This document shows, piece after piece, positions 16,072 to 24,336 of a DNA stretch of 64,000 bases. The notes under the pieces are model-generated. The model made no database searches and was not told the DNA's origin. It saw only the letters and a program-made list of their open reading frames with translations. Both the position numbers and the translations under genes were made by a program. Origin of the DNA: Desulfobacterales bacterium (GTDB lineage Bacteria > Desulfobacterota > Desulfobacteria > Desulfobacterales > SURF-7); the NCBI GenBank assembly GCA_028277765.1, contig JANQFQ010000095.1:1-64000 (forward strand). The letters are read 5' to 3'. The stretch's first letter is position 1, and every line of letters begins with the position of its first letter.

Positions 16072-16361
16072 ATATGGTATTAATTTATATATGAAACACG
16101 ATATATGTCAATACAAATAATCTATTATATTGAAACGTTCTGTCCTATCAGAGAGTACTTGCTTCCCAAAACGCCTTATTCATGACAGTTTTTGTTCCCA
16201 ATGAACATTTCTCCCGCGGAACATGTGACCAAGATCGACCGCATGCAAAAAGTGTGAAAAATTCACCTCTTGCCTTCAGGAACACAATGTATTATAATTA
16301 TGATACATTTTTTGTCATGTCGCCGTATTCGTTACATCTAATCCCAAAATGGATTGTTAAT

Positions 16362-18920
16362 ATGAAATTTGAAAAACTCATAAATGAACTGTCAATAGAA
16401 AGCAAGGACCTTTATTATAAACTTATTATCGTATTTGCTTTCTTTTTTATGGCACCAGTCCTGGGTTTTGTATATTACAGTTTCAAGTATAATCTGCTTA
16501 ATGACCGGAACACACCTATTATCATTGCCGGCATAATGATCTCAACCTTTTTTGGTTATTCAATGCTTCGACAGCTTTTTGATGAAATAAAAAACATATC
16601 ACACAGACTATCAACCAGTGACACCATTGCGGAAGTTGCAGAAGAACATTTTGGATCAAATACCGGAGAACTGAGACATATTGTCAATTCCTTTAATTTA
16701 ATAGAACGTCAATTAGTAAGAACCAATCGGCAGCTGGAAAGCAGAGCCTCTGAAATTTCTATTCTAAAGGAACTTTCTGAGCTCTGTTATGTCACATTTG
16801 ATCCTCTGGAAATTTTATATGTCACTCTTGAACGGTCCCTGACCATAACAGAGTCAGATATGGGATCTATCATGACCATTGATAGGGGCGACGCTAAAAA
16901 ATTTATTATTACTGCAAGTATCGGTCTCGGAGAAAATGTCAAGCTAGGCGAAAAGATTGACTTTGATTCAAGCATCGCCAAATATGCGGTGATCAACAAA
17001 TCACCCCTTGTGGTGGAAGATGTAGAAAAAGACAGTCGCTTTGGCAGAACAAACCGTCCCCACTATGGAACCAAATCATTTGTCTGTATGCCGATAAAGA
17101 CAAGCAAAAACATTATTGGCGTCCTAACTATTTCCAGAAGAGATAATGCTCAGATATATTCTCATAAGGACATTGAACCCCTGACACCTCTTTTGAGCAA
17201 CGCGGCCTTCACTTATGAAAACCTTCGCCTTTTGAATGAAAATAAACAAAGTACGTTATATCTAAAATCTATTGAAAAATTTTATACTATAGTCAATTCA
17301 AGCCTCCGTGGAAATGAATTGATCAATTCAATTTTAAGTGAAATTCAAAGCATTATCTCTTTTGATGTTGCAGTGGTGATGATAATAGACAAATACCGGG
17401 CTGACCATATCATAGTATTCGATTTCTTAGCAAGCGGACCTACTGATCTAACAAAAGGGGCCACTTTTCCAATAATAAATACAACTATTGACAAGGTTAT
17501 TAAGCAGAATGCCTCCGAGATTGTAGAAGATATAAACAGCCTAAAAAACAAAAACGAAAAAACTCTTTTTACCGGCAACACCTGTAAAGCTGTCCTGTAT
17601 GTACCCCTTAAAATGGATGGCACGGTGAAAGGAGTGGTTGCACTCAGCGCAAGCCGTCTGGATGTTTTACATGAAGCAAAGCAACCGATGGAATGGATAG
17701 CGAATGGACTGGCACTCTCTATAGAAAGAGGCAGCCTCCTTGATGCAGTTGACAAGGGGAATCTTGAGAGGGAGACCATCCGGCAGATTGGAAAAACACT
17801 CGCCTCGTCAACATTTGATATGAACAAAGTCCTTAACTTTACCATGGACCTGATCAAAGAGATTATGAACATTGAAGCGGGTTCCCTTCTCATGCTTGAA
17901 AAAGATGAACTCAAATTTGCAGTCGCATTCAATCTTGACGTTAAATCTTTAAAAAAAATCCGACTGAAACTCGGACAGGGGATCGCGGGAAGTGTTGCCC
18001 ACAGTGGAGACACAATTATTGAAAACGACGTTAAGCACTCGCCCTATTTTTTCCCGGAGATTGATAAGGCAATTGACTTTGAAACCCGATCCTCCCTTTG
18101 TGTCCCCATGATATCTCACGGAAAAGTAATAGGTGTGATCAGTCTTTTGAATAAAAAGGATGGAGACTTTAACCTAAAGGATAAAGACCTTTTGCAGTCC
18201 ATATCCGCGTCTGTAAGTATCGCCATAGAAAACGCCCGCCTGTATAAAGAGACAGTATCCATGGCTGAAAATGAAAGAAATATCCGTCATATGTTTCAGA
18301 AATTTGTACCTAAAGAGATAGTCGATAAGATCACCCGTGATACTGACACCGGCCAGGAAGTGGTTGACGAAATTAAAACACTAACGTTAATTAATATTGA
18401 CATCAGAAGTTTCTCAGTTATGTCAAAGGAGCTCGGACCTCAGAAAACCGTTTTCCTGCTGAACAATTTTTTTGGGGTCATGGGGGGTATCGTTTTTAAA
18501 CACAATGGAATTGTGGACAAATACCTTGGTGATGGTTTCCTGGCTATTTTCGGAGCGCCTGTTTCAAGTACAGCAGATGCGGACAATGCCGTAGCAGCCG
18601 CCCTGGAAATGCAGGAATCTGTTGAATATCTCAATGAATATCTTGAAACCAAACTAGGGACTCTGTTAAAAGTCGGCATTAGTATCCACACCGGTGAAGC
18701 CGTTGCCGGCAATTTCGGTTTTGCCCAAAAGATGGATTATACTGTAATTGGTGATTCTGTTAACAATACATTCAAGATGCAGGAATTTACCAAACCGTTT
18801 ACAAACGGTATACTGGTCAGCGAAAGAACCTGCAACGCGGTCACTACCAAGCTTAACACCAAAGAAACAGATAAAGCTGTTGATGGAATGAAAATTTATC
18901 AACTCTTCCCACCAACATAA
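16362..18920 (+). CDS. GAF-domain class III adenylate cyclase
   Basis: About 852 aa from the ATG at 16362 (frame open to 16182). Two membrane helices near residues 20-40 and 51-70 are followed by a HAMP-like/coiled region, three GAF domains (about 135-290, 305-465, 475-640) and a C-terminal cyclase homology domain (about 665-830). The catalytic domain keeps both metal aspartates (INIDIRSF and YLGDGFLAIFGAP), the Lys and Asp typical of ATP specificity (VDKYLGDG, MDYTVIGDSVN), so it should make cAMP from signals sensed by the GAF modules. Chosen start is the ATG immediately before the first helix, with GGAT upstream. It converges on hflX across an inverted-repeat element. Confidence 0.85.
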   Translation: MKFEKLINELSIESKDLYYKLIIVFAFFFMAPVLGFVYYSFKYNLLNDRNTPIIIAGIMISTFFGYSMLRQLFDEIKNISHRLSTSDTIAEVAEEHFGSNTGELRHIVNSFNLIERQLVRTNRQLESRASEISILKELSELCYVTFDPLEILYVTLERSLTITESDMGSIMTIDRGDAKKFIITASIGLGENVKLGEKIDFDSSIAKYAVINKSPLVVEDVEKDSRFGRTNRPHYGTKSFVCMPIKTSKNIIGVLTISRRDNAQIYSHKDIEPLTPLLSNAAFTYENLRLLNENKQSTLYLKSIEKFYTIVNSSLRGNELINSILSEIQSIISFDVAVVMIIDKYRADHIIVFDFLASGPTDLTKGATFPIINTTIDKVIKQNASEIVEDINSLKNKNEKTLFTGNTCKAVLYVPLKMDGTVKGVVALSASRLDVLHEAKQPMEWIANGLALSIERGSLLDAVDKGNLERETIRQIGKTLASSTFDMNKVLNFTMDLIKEIMNIEAGSLLMLEKDELKFAVAFNLDVKSLKKIRLKLGQGIAGSVAHSGDTIIENDVKHSPYFFPEIDKAIDFETRSSLCVPMISHGKVIGVISLLNKKDGDFNLKDKDLLQSISASVSIAIENARLYKETVSMAENERNIRHMFQKFVPKEIVDKITRDTDTGQEVVDEIKTLTLINIDIRSFSVMSKELGPQKTVFLLNNFFGVMGGIVFKHNGIVDKYLGDGFLAIFGAPVSSTADADNAVAAALEMQESVEYLNEYLETKLGTLLKVGISIHTGEAVAGNFGFAQKMDYTVIGDSVNNTFKMQEFTKPFTNGILVSERTCNAVTTKLNTKETDKAVDGMKIYQLFPPT

Positions 18921-18948
18921 AAGTAACAATTCCGTGCTTAAGTTGTAA

Positions 18949-19072
18949 ACGACTAGATTTGACTTTACAGACAGTGTCAGCATTTATTAAAATTCATATT
19001 TAAGATAGATAATAAATGAAACTCGATGCAACCTTACACTGTATGTAAATTTAAGTATTGGTCAGGATATTT
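18949..19072. mobile_element. Inverted-repeat (MITE-like) element, copy 2
   Basis: Left arm 18957-18977 and right arm 19036-19056 are inverted copies matching 17 of 21 bases (core TTTACA.ACAGTGT). The right arm read outward matches the outer arm of the 10.3-kb element at 27 of 34 positions, and the left arm shares TTGACTTTACA and GTCAG with it. The element fills the convergent gap between the cyclase and hflX and abuts the hflX stop. It has no coding capacity and appears older than copy 1. Confidence 0.5.
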
Positions 19073-20690
19073 AAATTATAGCTTCTATCATTTTATCCGT
19101 TAACGGGTGAAGCGTCTCAATATCTTTGGCCGAAATAGCCACCCCTTTCATTTTTTTCACCAGCATAGCTGATGTCTCTGTATCAACAAGGTCCTGCTTG
19201 TTAAGAACGTTAATAACGGGAATTTGATGCAGATTCAGGTCTTCCAGTATCTTATTAACTGATTCTATCTGCTCCTGAAAACGGGGATTGCTTATATCGA
19301 TAACGTGAAGGAGAAGGTCCGCGCCTTCCAGTTCTTCAAGGGTTGCCCGAAAGGCGACCATAAGCTCCTTAGGCAGATTCTTAATAAAACCTACTGTATC
19401 GGTAATAATCACCTCTATATCCTCCGGGATCTTCAATCGGCGGCTGGATGGATCGAGCGTGGCAAAAAGGCGTTTCTCCGCGAGCACATGGCTCTTGGTC
19501 AATGTGTTCAAAAGTGTTGACTTGCCTGCGTTAGTATACCCGATGATTGAAATAACAGGCAGGCCTTTTTTGTCTCTCTTTGCCCTTTGCTGTTTTCGCT
19601 GTTTTTGAACAAGAATCAGGTCTTTCTCAAGCCGGTTTATGCGATCTCGTACCCGCCGCCTGTCGATTTCCAGCTTTGTTTCACCAGGCCCACGTCCACC
19701 TATTCCCCCTGTCAACCTGGACATGGCCGTATTTTTACCAATGAGACGGGGAAGAAGGTATTTCAGTTGCGCGAGTTCAACCTGAAGTTTTCCCTCTCTG
19801 GACATGGCGCGCTGTGCAAAAATATCGAGTATCAATTGAGTCCTGTCGATGACTTTCAATTCAACCCGATCAGTAATTGTACGTATCTGTGACGGATTAA
19901 GTTCCTGATCAAAGATTATTAGTGTCGCCCCCAGTTGAAGGGCGAGGATCGTCAATTCATTCAATTTTCCCCGTCCAATAAGGTGACGGGTATCGATCCT
20001 TTTCCGCTGCTGCAATACATCCTGAATAACATGAATACCGCTGGATATAGCTAGCTCTTTCAGCTCCGCCAATGAGTTTTCTGCAATTTGCCTGGGCATT
20101 GTTGTTACACTCACCAGGACTGCCCTTTCACTCCCTTTGTCAGCACTATATAAAGACCGTTCCTGTGCCAGTTCCGCTTCAAGAGCTGCGATAAGCTCAT
20201 TGCAGCCTATATCCAGACCTCCCGTGTCCATAGGCTCAAGCTTAACATAAGGATTTTCAGCCTCTCCGCCCGGCAGAATGTGTCCCGCGAAAACGCTATC
20301 TGGCCGGCCACTCTCTCCAATTGTCACTGCCGCCATAATGTCAAGCCTCAATAGCGCAAGGTCTGTAAGGTCATCATTTGTCAGTGGTTCACCTGAAAGG
20401 TGCGTATGAATACATCGGAGGCCTCTTAGTCTCCCGGGCGCTACACGGTATTCGCTTGTATCCGGGATGACAATCCCTTGATAGCTCCCGATAATTACCG
20501 CAGTTATTTTGCCAGCACGGTTAATCAGGAGGCCTGTCTGCCGTCGGATGTCATGCGAGATACTGCACAGATCACGTGTGAGTTCAGGTGTTATAATGAA
20601 TTCAGGCGGGATACGGCGACGGTAAAGATTTTGAAGTCTACGGATTTGGTTTTTTTTAAGTCCGTCAGTGTTTCCAAAAATTTTTTTCAT
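19071..20690 (-). CDS. hflX: Ribosome-associated GTPase HflX
   Basis: 539 aa. The HflX-specific glycine-rich motif TGGIGGRGPGETKLE precedes a G domain with G1 GYTNAGKST, G3 DTVGFI, G4 NKQD and G5 SAK. HflX splits stalled ribosomes. The first about 190 residues form an extension with HTHLSGEPLTNDD, resembling a JAB/MPN-type fold seen in HflX of some anaerobes, so the protein is longer than the roughly 430-aa E. coli form. Start ATG overlaps the dnaB stop by 4 bp. It is the last gene of the rpsF-rpsR-rplI-dnaB-hflX run; its TAA abuts the inverted-repeat element. Confidence 0.95.
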   Translation of the reverse strand: MKKIFGNTDGLKKNQIRRLQNLYRRRIPPEFIITPELTRDLCSISHDIRRQTGLLINRAGKITAVIIGSYQGIVIPDTSEYRVAPGRLRGLRCIHTHLSGEPLTNDDLTDLALLRLDIMAAVTIGESGRPDSVFAGHILPGGEAENPYVKLEPMDTGGLDIGCNELIAALEAELAQERSLYSADKGSERAVLVSVTTMPRQIAENSLAELKELAISSGIHVIQDVLQQRKRIDTRHLIGRGKLNELTILALQLGATLIIFDQELNPSQIRTITDRVELKVIDRTQLILDIFAQRAMSREGKLQVELAQLKYLLPRLIGKNTAMSRLTGGIGGRGPGETKLEIDRRRVRDRINRLEKDLILVQKQRKQQRAKRDKKGLPVISIIGYTNAGKSTLLNTLTKSHVLAEKRLFATLDPSSRRLKIPEDIEVIITDTVGFIKNLPKELMVAFRATLEELEGADLLLHVIDISNPRFQEQIESVNKILEDLNLHQIPVINVLNKQDLVDTETSAMLVKKMKGVAISAKDIETLHPLTDKMIEAII

Positions 20691-22102
20691 GCTCCAGAAT
20701 AATCTCTGGTTGTCAGGTTTTCAAATTTCGTATATTCATTTATAAACGCCAGATAGGCTGTACCCACTGGCCCGTTTCTGTGCTTTGCGAGAATAATCTC
20801 TGCTTTTCCTTTATTCGGATTATTCTCTTCCTTATTATAAATCTCATCCCTGTAAATAAAAGCGACCAGATCGGCGTCCTGTTCAAGGGCGCCGGATTCT
20901 CTAAGGTCAGACAGCACGGGCCGTTTGTCGCTCCGCTGTTCCAACATCCTGTTCAGCTGCGATAATGCAATAACAGGTATGTTGAGTTCCTTTGCGAGTC
21001 CTTTCAGAGCCCTTGATATCTCTGAAATCTCCAGATCCCTCCGTTCCGTATTCCGACCCCCTCGCATAAGCTGGAGATAATCAATAATGATAAGCCCCAC
21101 GTCATGATTCATTGATAGTCTGCGGGCTTTTGCCCGTATCTCCATTGCTGTGATATCAGGGGTGTCGTCAATAAAAATGGGGGCCTGTTCCAGTGCTCCT
21201 GCGGCATCAGTAAGCTTGAGCCACTCTTTTTCACCTGTAAACCCTCCTCGCAGCCGGAAAGAATCTATTTTTGCTTCAGAGGTGAGCAGACGCATGGATA
21301 GCTGTTCCCTGGACATTTCAAGTGAGAAAACCGCCACAGGCACATTGGCGTCAACAGCTGCGTTCCTGGCAATGTTCAGCGCAAGGGCTGTTTTTCCCAT
21401 TGCGGGCCTGGCTGCCAGAATAATTAAGTCAGATTTCTGAAAGCCTGATGTTAGGCGGTCCAAATCAGTAAAACCAGAAGTGATTCCGGTCAAAAGGGCT
21501 CTGTTTCCCTGACGTTCCTCAAGCATATCGATGTTGTGGTTTATCAGTGTGCTTAAGGGATGAAACGGCTGTTTTATCCTGTGATCTGAAATTTCAAATA
21601 TCGAGCTTTCAGCAAAATCAATAACTTCTTCAATATTACCCCGCTCCTCAAAACACCGGGTTACAATGCTGTTTGCTTTTTCGATAAGCCGTCTTAATGC
21701 TGCCTTATCATGTATTATCTTAGCATACTGCTGCGGATTAACTGCAAGAGGTACTGTATCAACAAGTTTCGCCAAATATGTAGCGCCGCCGATCTCTTCA
21801 AGGTGCCCACTCTCTTTAAGCCTGTTGGTAAGTGTTACAAGGTCAGCCGGTTCATTATCCGTAAAAAGACTGGTTATGGCAGCAAAGATCTTTTGGTGTG
21901 CTGACCGATAAAAATCTTCCGGTGAAAGGATGTCGACGATGTCGAGCAACGCGGCGTTATCAATCAGTATAGCGCTGATTATCGACTGCTCAGCGTCAAG
22001 GCTCTGCGGAGGCAGTTTATGAAGTGAAGGATCCTGCATCTTCTGTACGTTGCTGCCGGGGGCCATTCTTTTCATTTCGTTAGCTCTAACAGGTGTTGCC
22101 AT
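20687..22102 (-). CDS. dnaB: Replicative DNA helicase DnaB
   Basis: About 471 aa from the ATG at 22102. The N-terminal domain begins LPPQSLDAEQSIISAIL near residue 30, and the RecA-like motor has Walker A ARPAMGKTALALNIA, the catalytic Glu in AVFSLEMS, Walker B-like IIIDYLQLM and the arginine-finger region near AFIYRDE. DnaB unwinds DNA ahead of the replication fork as a hexamer. The frame is open to 22210, overlapping rplI by 20 bp, but the extra 36 residues are unlike DnaB, so the internal ATG is preferred; no strong Shine-Dalgarno decides it. Its stop overlaps hflX by 4 bp. Confidence 0.95.
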   Translation of the reverse strand: MATPVRANEMKRMAPGSNVQKMQDPSLHKLPPQSLDAEQSIISAILIDNAALLDIVDILSPEDFYRSAHQKIFAAITSLFTDNEPADLVTLTNRLKESGHLEEIGGATYLAKLVDTVPLAVNPQQYAKIIHDKAALRRLIEKANSIVTRCFEERGNIEEVIDFAESSIFEISDHRIKQPFHPLSTLINHNIDMLEERQGNRALLTGITSGFTDLDRLTSGFQKSDLIILAARPAMGKTALALNIARNAAVDANVPVAVFSLEMSREQLSMRLLTSEAKIDSFRLRGGFTGEKEWLKLTDAAGALEQAPIFIDDTPDITAMEIRAKARRLSMNHDVGLIIIDYLQLMRGGRNTERRDLEISEISRALKGLAKELNIPVIALSQLNRMLEQRSDKRPVLSDLRESGALEQDADLVAFIYRDEIYNKEENNPNKGKAEIILAKHRNGPVGTAYLAFINEYTKFENLTTRDYSGA

Positions 22103-22190
22103 CCCTGAACTGTTTAGTATAATGAAAAAAGTTAACAAACCTTGAACACATCTTAATACCAAATTTATCCTGACGCCGTAGAAATAGGAT

Positions 22191-22634
22191 TTATTCTCCC
22201 ACGACCTCAACCGTAATCTCAGGCTCTACACCTTTATAGACACGGATCGGCACCTTATAGGTGCCGATGGTCTTAATGGGGTCAGCCAGCAAAATCATCC
22301 TCTTTTCAACTCCAACATCCTGAGATGACAGCGCATCAATGATATCATTAACTGTCACTGACCCATACAGGCGGTCCTCTTCGCTGACTTTCGCGGTAAT
22401 CTGGCAGGACACACCTTCCAGCCGTTTTGCCATCTCCTCCGCAATTTCCCGCTCCTTTGCGATCTGGAGTTCCACTTTCGCTTTTGCCTGCTCAAGTTTT
22501 TTCCGGTTCTGTGGTGTGTCAGGAACTGCTTTTTGCTGAGGTAAAAGATAGTTGCGGGCGTAACCGTCAGCTACGGTTACTTCCGTGCCAATAATACCCA
22601 AAGATTCAATTGTTTCTGTTAATATTACTTTCAT
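22191..22634 (-). CDS. rplI: 50S ribosomal protein L9
   Basis: 147 aa. The L9 N-domain KVILTETIESLGIIGTEVTVADGYARNYLLP is unmistakable, followed by the long connecting helix (KKLEQAKAKVELQIAKEREIAEE) and the C-domain. L9 binds 23S rRNA near the L1 stalk. The ATG at 22634 has GGAG eight bases upstream and is preferred over the adjacent GTG at 22637. Position between rpsR and dnaB is the standard bacterial order. Confidence 0.97.
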   Translation of the reverse strand: MKVILTETIESLGIIGTEVTVADGYARNYLLPQQKAVPDTPQNRKKLEQAKAKVELQIAKEREIAEEMAKRLEGVSCQITAKVSEEDRLYGSVTVNDIIDALSSQDVGVEKRMILLADPIKTIGTYKVPIRVYKGVEPEITVEVVGE

Positions 22635-22694
22635 CACTGTATCTCCAGAGCATTCCAGTGAAATGCTCTATTTTATATGATATATATTCATCTT

Positions 22695-22958
22695 TTACTG
22701 ATCAAGCGTACCTACATACGGCAACAGAGCGATTGTTCGCGCTCGCTTAATAGCAGTTGCCAATGTGCGCTGATGTTTGGCACAAGTACCTGATATACGT
22801 CTAGGAACAATTTTTCCACGTTCAGTTATAAAGTGCTTAAGGAATCTAGGTTCCTTATAATTTACCACAATACTACTGTCTGCACAGAATCTGCAAACCT
22901 TACGGCGATGATACACCCTTCTCTTTTTTCTGTCTTTGTATCTTTGCTGCATTGCCAT
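22695..22958 (-). CDS. rpsR: 30S ribosomal protein S18
   Basis: 87 aa. Contains the S18 core [26 protein letters not shown] and a pair of cysteines CRFC that marks the zinc-binding form of S18. It binds 16S rRNA together with S6 in the platform of the small subunit. A GGGGAG precedes the ATG. It follows rpsF with only three bases between stop and start, consistent with balanced production of the S6-S18 pair. Confidence 0.97.
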   Translation of the reverse strand: MAMQQRYKDRKKRRVYHRRKVCRFCADSSIVVNYKEPRFLKHFITERGKIVPRRISGTCAKHQRTLATAIKRARTIALLPYVGTLDQ

Positions 22959-22961
22959 TTT

Positions 22962-23576
22962 TTACTCCCCGTCCTTAATGTCATCTGTTTGTGATTCCTC
23001 TGCCGTTTCTGTCTCCGCTGTATCTGAGACGGTTTCCTCAGAAGAGGTTTCGTCAGCTGATACCGTAGCGGCTTCTAATGCGGCGGCCTGTTTTTCCGCT
23101 GCCTGCTCTTTTTTCGCCTTTTCCGTCTCGGTTTTTGCTGCCTCAGCTTTTTCTGTTTCAGCTTTTGCTGCCTCGGCTTTTTCTGTTTCAGCTTTTGCCG
23201 CCTCAGCTTTTTCTGCTTCAGCTTTTGCCGCCTCAACCCTTTCCGTTTCGGCTTTCGCCATTTCTTCCTTTACTGCATCAATATTGACATCCTTATCAAT
23301 AAGAATAGTCATGAACTTCATTACCTTGTCGTCAATCCTGAAATTTCTCTCAATTTCATCAACAACTTTCCCAGTCCCGCAAAAATCGAGGCACACATAA
23401 TACCCGCGGGGTTTCTTCTTAATTTCATATGCGAGCTTCCTGTTACCCCATTCATCTGCGTTTACAAACAGGCCTCCCTGACTGGCGATTAAATCTTTAG
23501 TTCTTTCGGAAAGTTGGTTTCGCTTGTCGTCGGAAATATCCGGATCAACAATGACAGTTGTCTCATACCTTCTCAT
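22962..23576 (-). CDS. rpsF: 30S ribosomal protein S6 with long repetitive tail
   Basis: 204 aa. Residues 1-100 are a normal S6 (MRRYETTVIVDPDISDD, WGNRKLAYEIKKKPRGYYVC, RNFRIDDKVMKFM). The remaining about 100 residues are a tail of repeated Lys-Ala-Glu-rich units (KAEAAKAETE repeated three to four times), encoded by a 30-bp tandem repeat, then an acidic Thr/Glu/Asp-rich end. Typical S6 is 95-135 aa, so the tail is an unusual expansion. A strong AAGGAGG lies before the ATG and a 9-bp hairpin lies in the leader. It heads the rpsF-rpsR-rplI-dnaB-hflX operon. Confidence 0.95.
   Translation of the reverse strand: MRRYETTVIVDPDISDDKRNQLSERTKDLIASQGGLFVNADEWGNRKLAYEIKKKPRGYYVCLDFCGTGKVVDEIERNFRIDDKVMKFMTILIDKDVNIDAVKEEMAKAETERVEAAKAEAEKAEAAKAETEKAEAAKAETEKAEAAKTETEKAKKEQAAEKQAAALEAATVSADETSSEETVSDTAETETAEESQTDDIKDGE
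23137..23246. repeat. 30-bp tandem repeats within rpsF
   Basis: Units of the type GCCTCAGCTTTTTCTGTTTC (and AGCTTTTGCC) recur about every 30 bp for three and a half copies, each coding ten residues of the Ala/Glu/Lys tail of S6. Copies are nearly identical, so the array is probably young or prone to length change. Confidence 0.7.
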
Positions 23577-23599
23577 GCGGCCTCCTTTTGGATAATAAA

Positions 23600-23621
23600 G
23601 CCCTGAAATAAATTTCAGAGC
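23600..23621 (-). promoter_or_regulatory. Leader hairpin before rpsF
   Basis: On the coding strand the RNA GCUCUGAAA-UUUA-UUUCAGGGC forms a nine-base-pair stem (one G-U) with a four-base loop about 15 nt upstream of the Shine-Dalgarno. Many bacteria use a leader hairpin here for feedback by the S6-S18 complex; the CCG bulge of that known motif is not evident in this stem, so the role is only a suggestion. Confidence 0.4.
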
Positions 23622-23664
23622 AAGGATTAATGATAAGAAAAATTATTTTTTAAAAAACCATTTT

Positions 23665-23693
23665 TGATAACATTACCCTAAGCGTAATGTCAA
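23665..23693 (-). promoter_or_regulatory. Predicted rpsF promoter with overlapping dyad
   Basis: TTGACA (23693-23688 on the minus strand), 17-bp spacer, TTATCA as a weak -10. Inside the promoter the sequence ACATTAC-N7-GTAATGT is a perfect 7-bp inverted repeat placed between the two boxes, a location suited to an operator. Prediction by eye only. Confidence 0.35.
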
Positions 23694-23718
23694 GATGAAT
23701 TGCGCTTCTAGACTCTTT

Positions 23719-24240
23719 TTATTGAAACCGGACAGTTGCAAGGTATTCTTTAACCGCATTAACAGCCGTGGTAAATATTTTTGCCCCGGCCAGTATGATT
23801 ACCGCGTCATCTTCATCACCACAAATCGCTGCAAAAGACGGCCCTATGATAGCTGCTGTATCTGTCTTTTCCTGGCTCTGATTCATGGAATTGACATATA
23901 TATCAAGGCGTTCTTTCAGGATCTGAAAATAATCGATATCCTTGCCGATCATCAGGCCTGTAACTTCCGAAAGATCCTTTGAAAATTCATTAATCGCGTT
24001 CCAGAATGCTTCCGCTAGGCTTTCTTTTTCAGACCGGTTTTCCATATAAACAGAAATTGCCCAGCCAGTACTGACAATCTTCAGGATCTGGAGTTCATAT
24101 TCAACTTTTACAAGCCTGGTTCCCCGCCCCTCCGGCATGTTGCTGAGAACCAGTTTTAAATCATCCCGATTTACCGCATAGTTCACAAGATTCTCACTCG
24201 CTTCACTTACACTTATGATTTCAGTTTCTTTTGAATACAT
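23719..24240 (-). CDS. Hypothetical 173-aa protein
   Basis: No family recognised. The protein is soluble, acidic, with an N-terminal helix-rich region, a strand-rich middle (TRLVKVEYELQILKIVSTGWAISVYMEN) and a helical C-terminus; ICGDEDDAVIILAG is the most distinctive segment. Start ATG at 24240, with GGGAAT upstream. It lies between the hybrid kinase gene and the rpsF operon on the same strand; a separate promoter for rpsF seems present between them. Function unknown. Confidence 0.6.
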   Translation of the reverse strand: MYSKETEIISVSEASENLVNYAVNRDDLKLVLSNMPEGRGTRLVKVEYELQILKIVSTGWAISVYMENRSEKESLAEAFWNAINEFSKDLSEVTGLMIGKDIDYFQILKERLDIYVNSMNQSQEKTDTAAIIGPSFAAICGDEDDAVIILAGAKIFTTAVNAVKEYLATVRFQ

Positions 24241-24336
24241 AGATTCCCTTTTTTTTCATCATATAGAAATATCCTAATATCAGAAAACTGGCAGATACAA
24301 CCTGGTCACTGAGAATTTTTCGGTGATACGTTTGGA

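Noticed and set aside
22102-22210. Longer DnaB with an extra 36 N-terminal residues
   Set aside because: The extension overlaps rplI and is hydrophobic, unlike any DnaB N-terminus.
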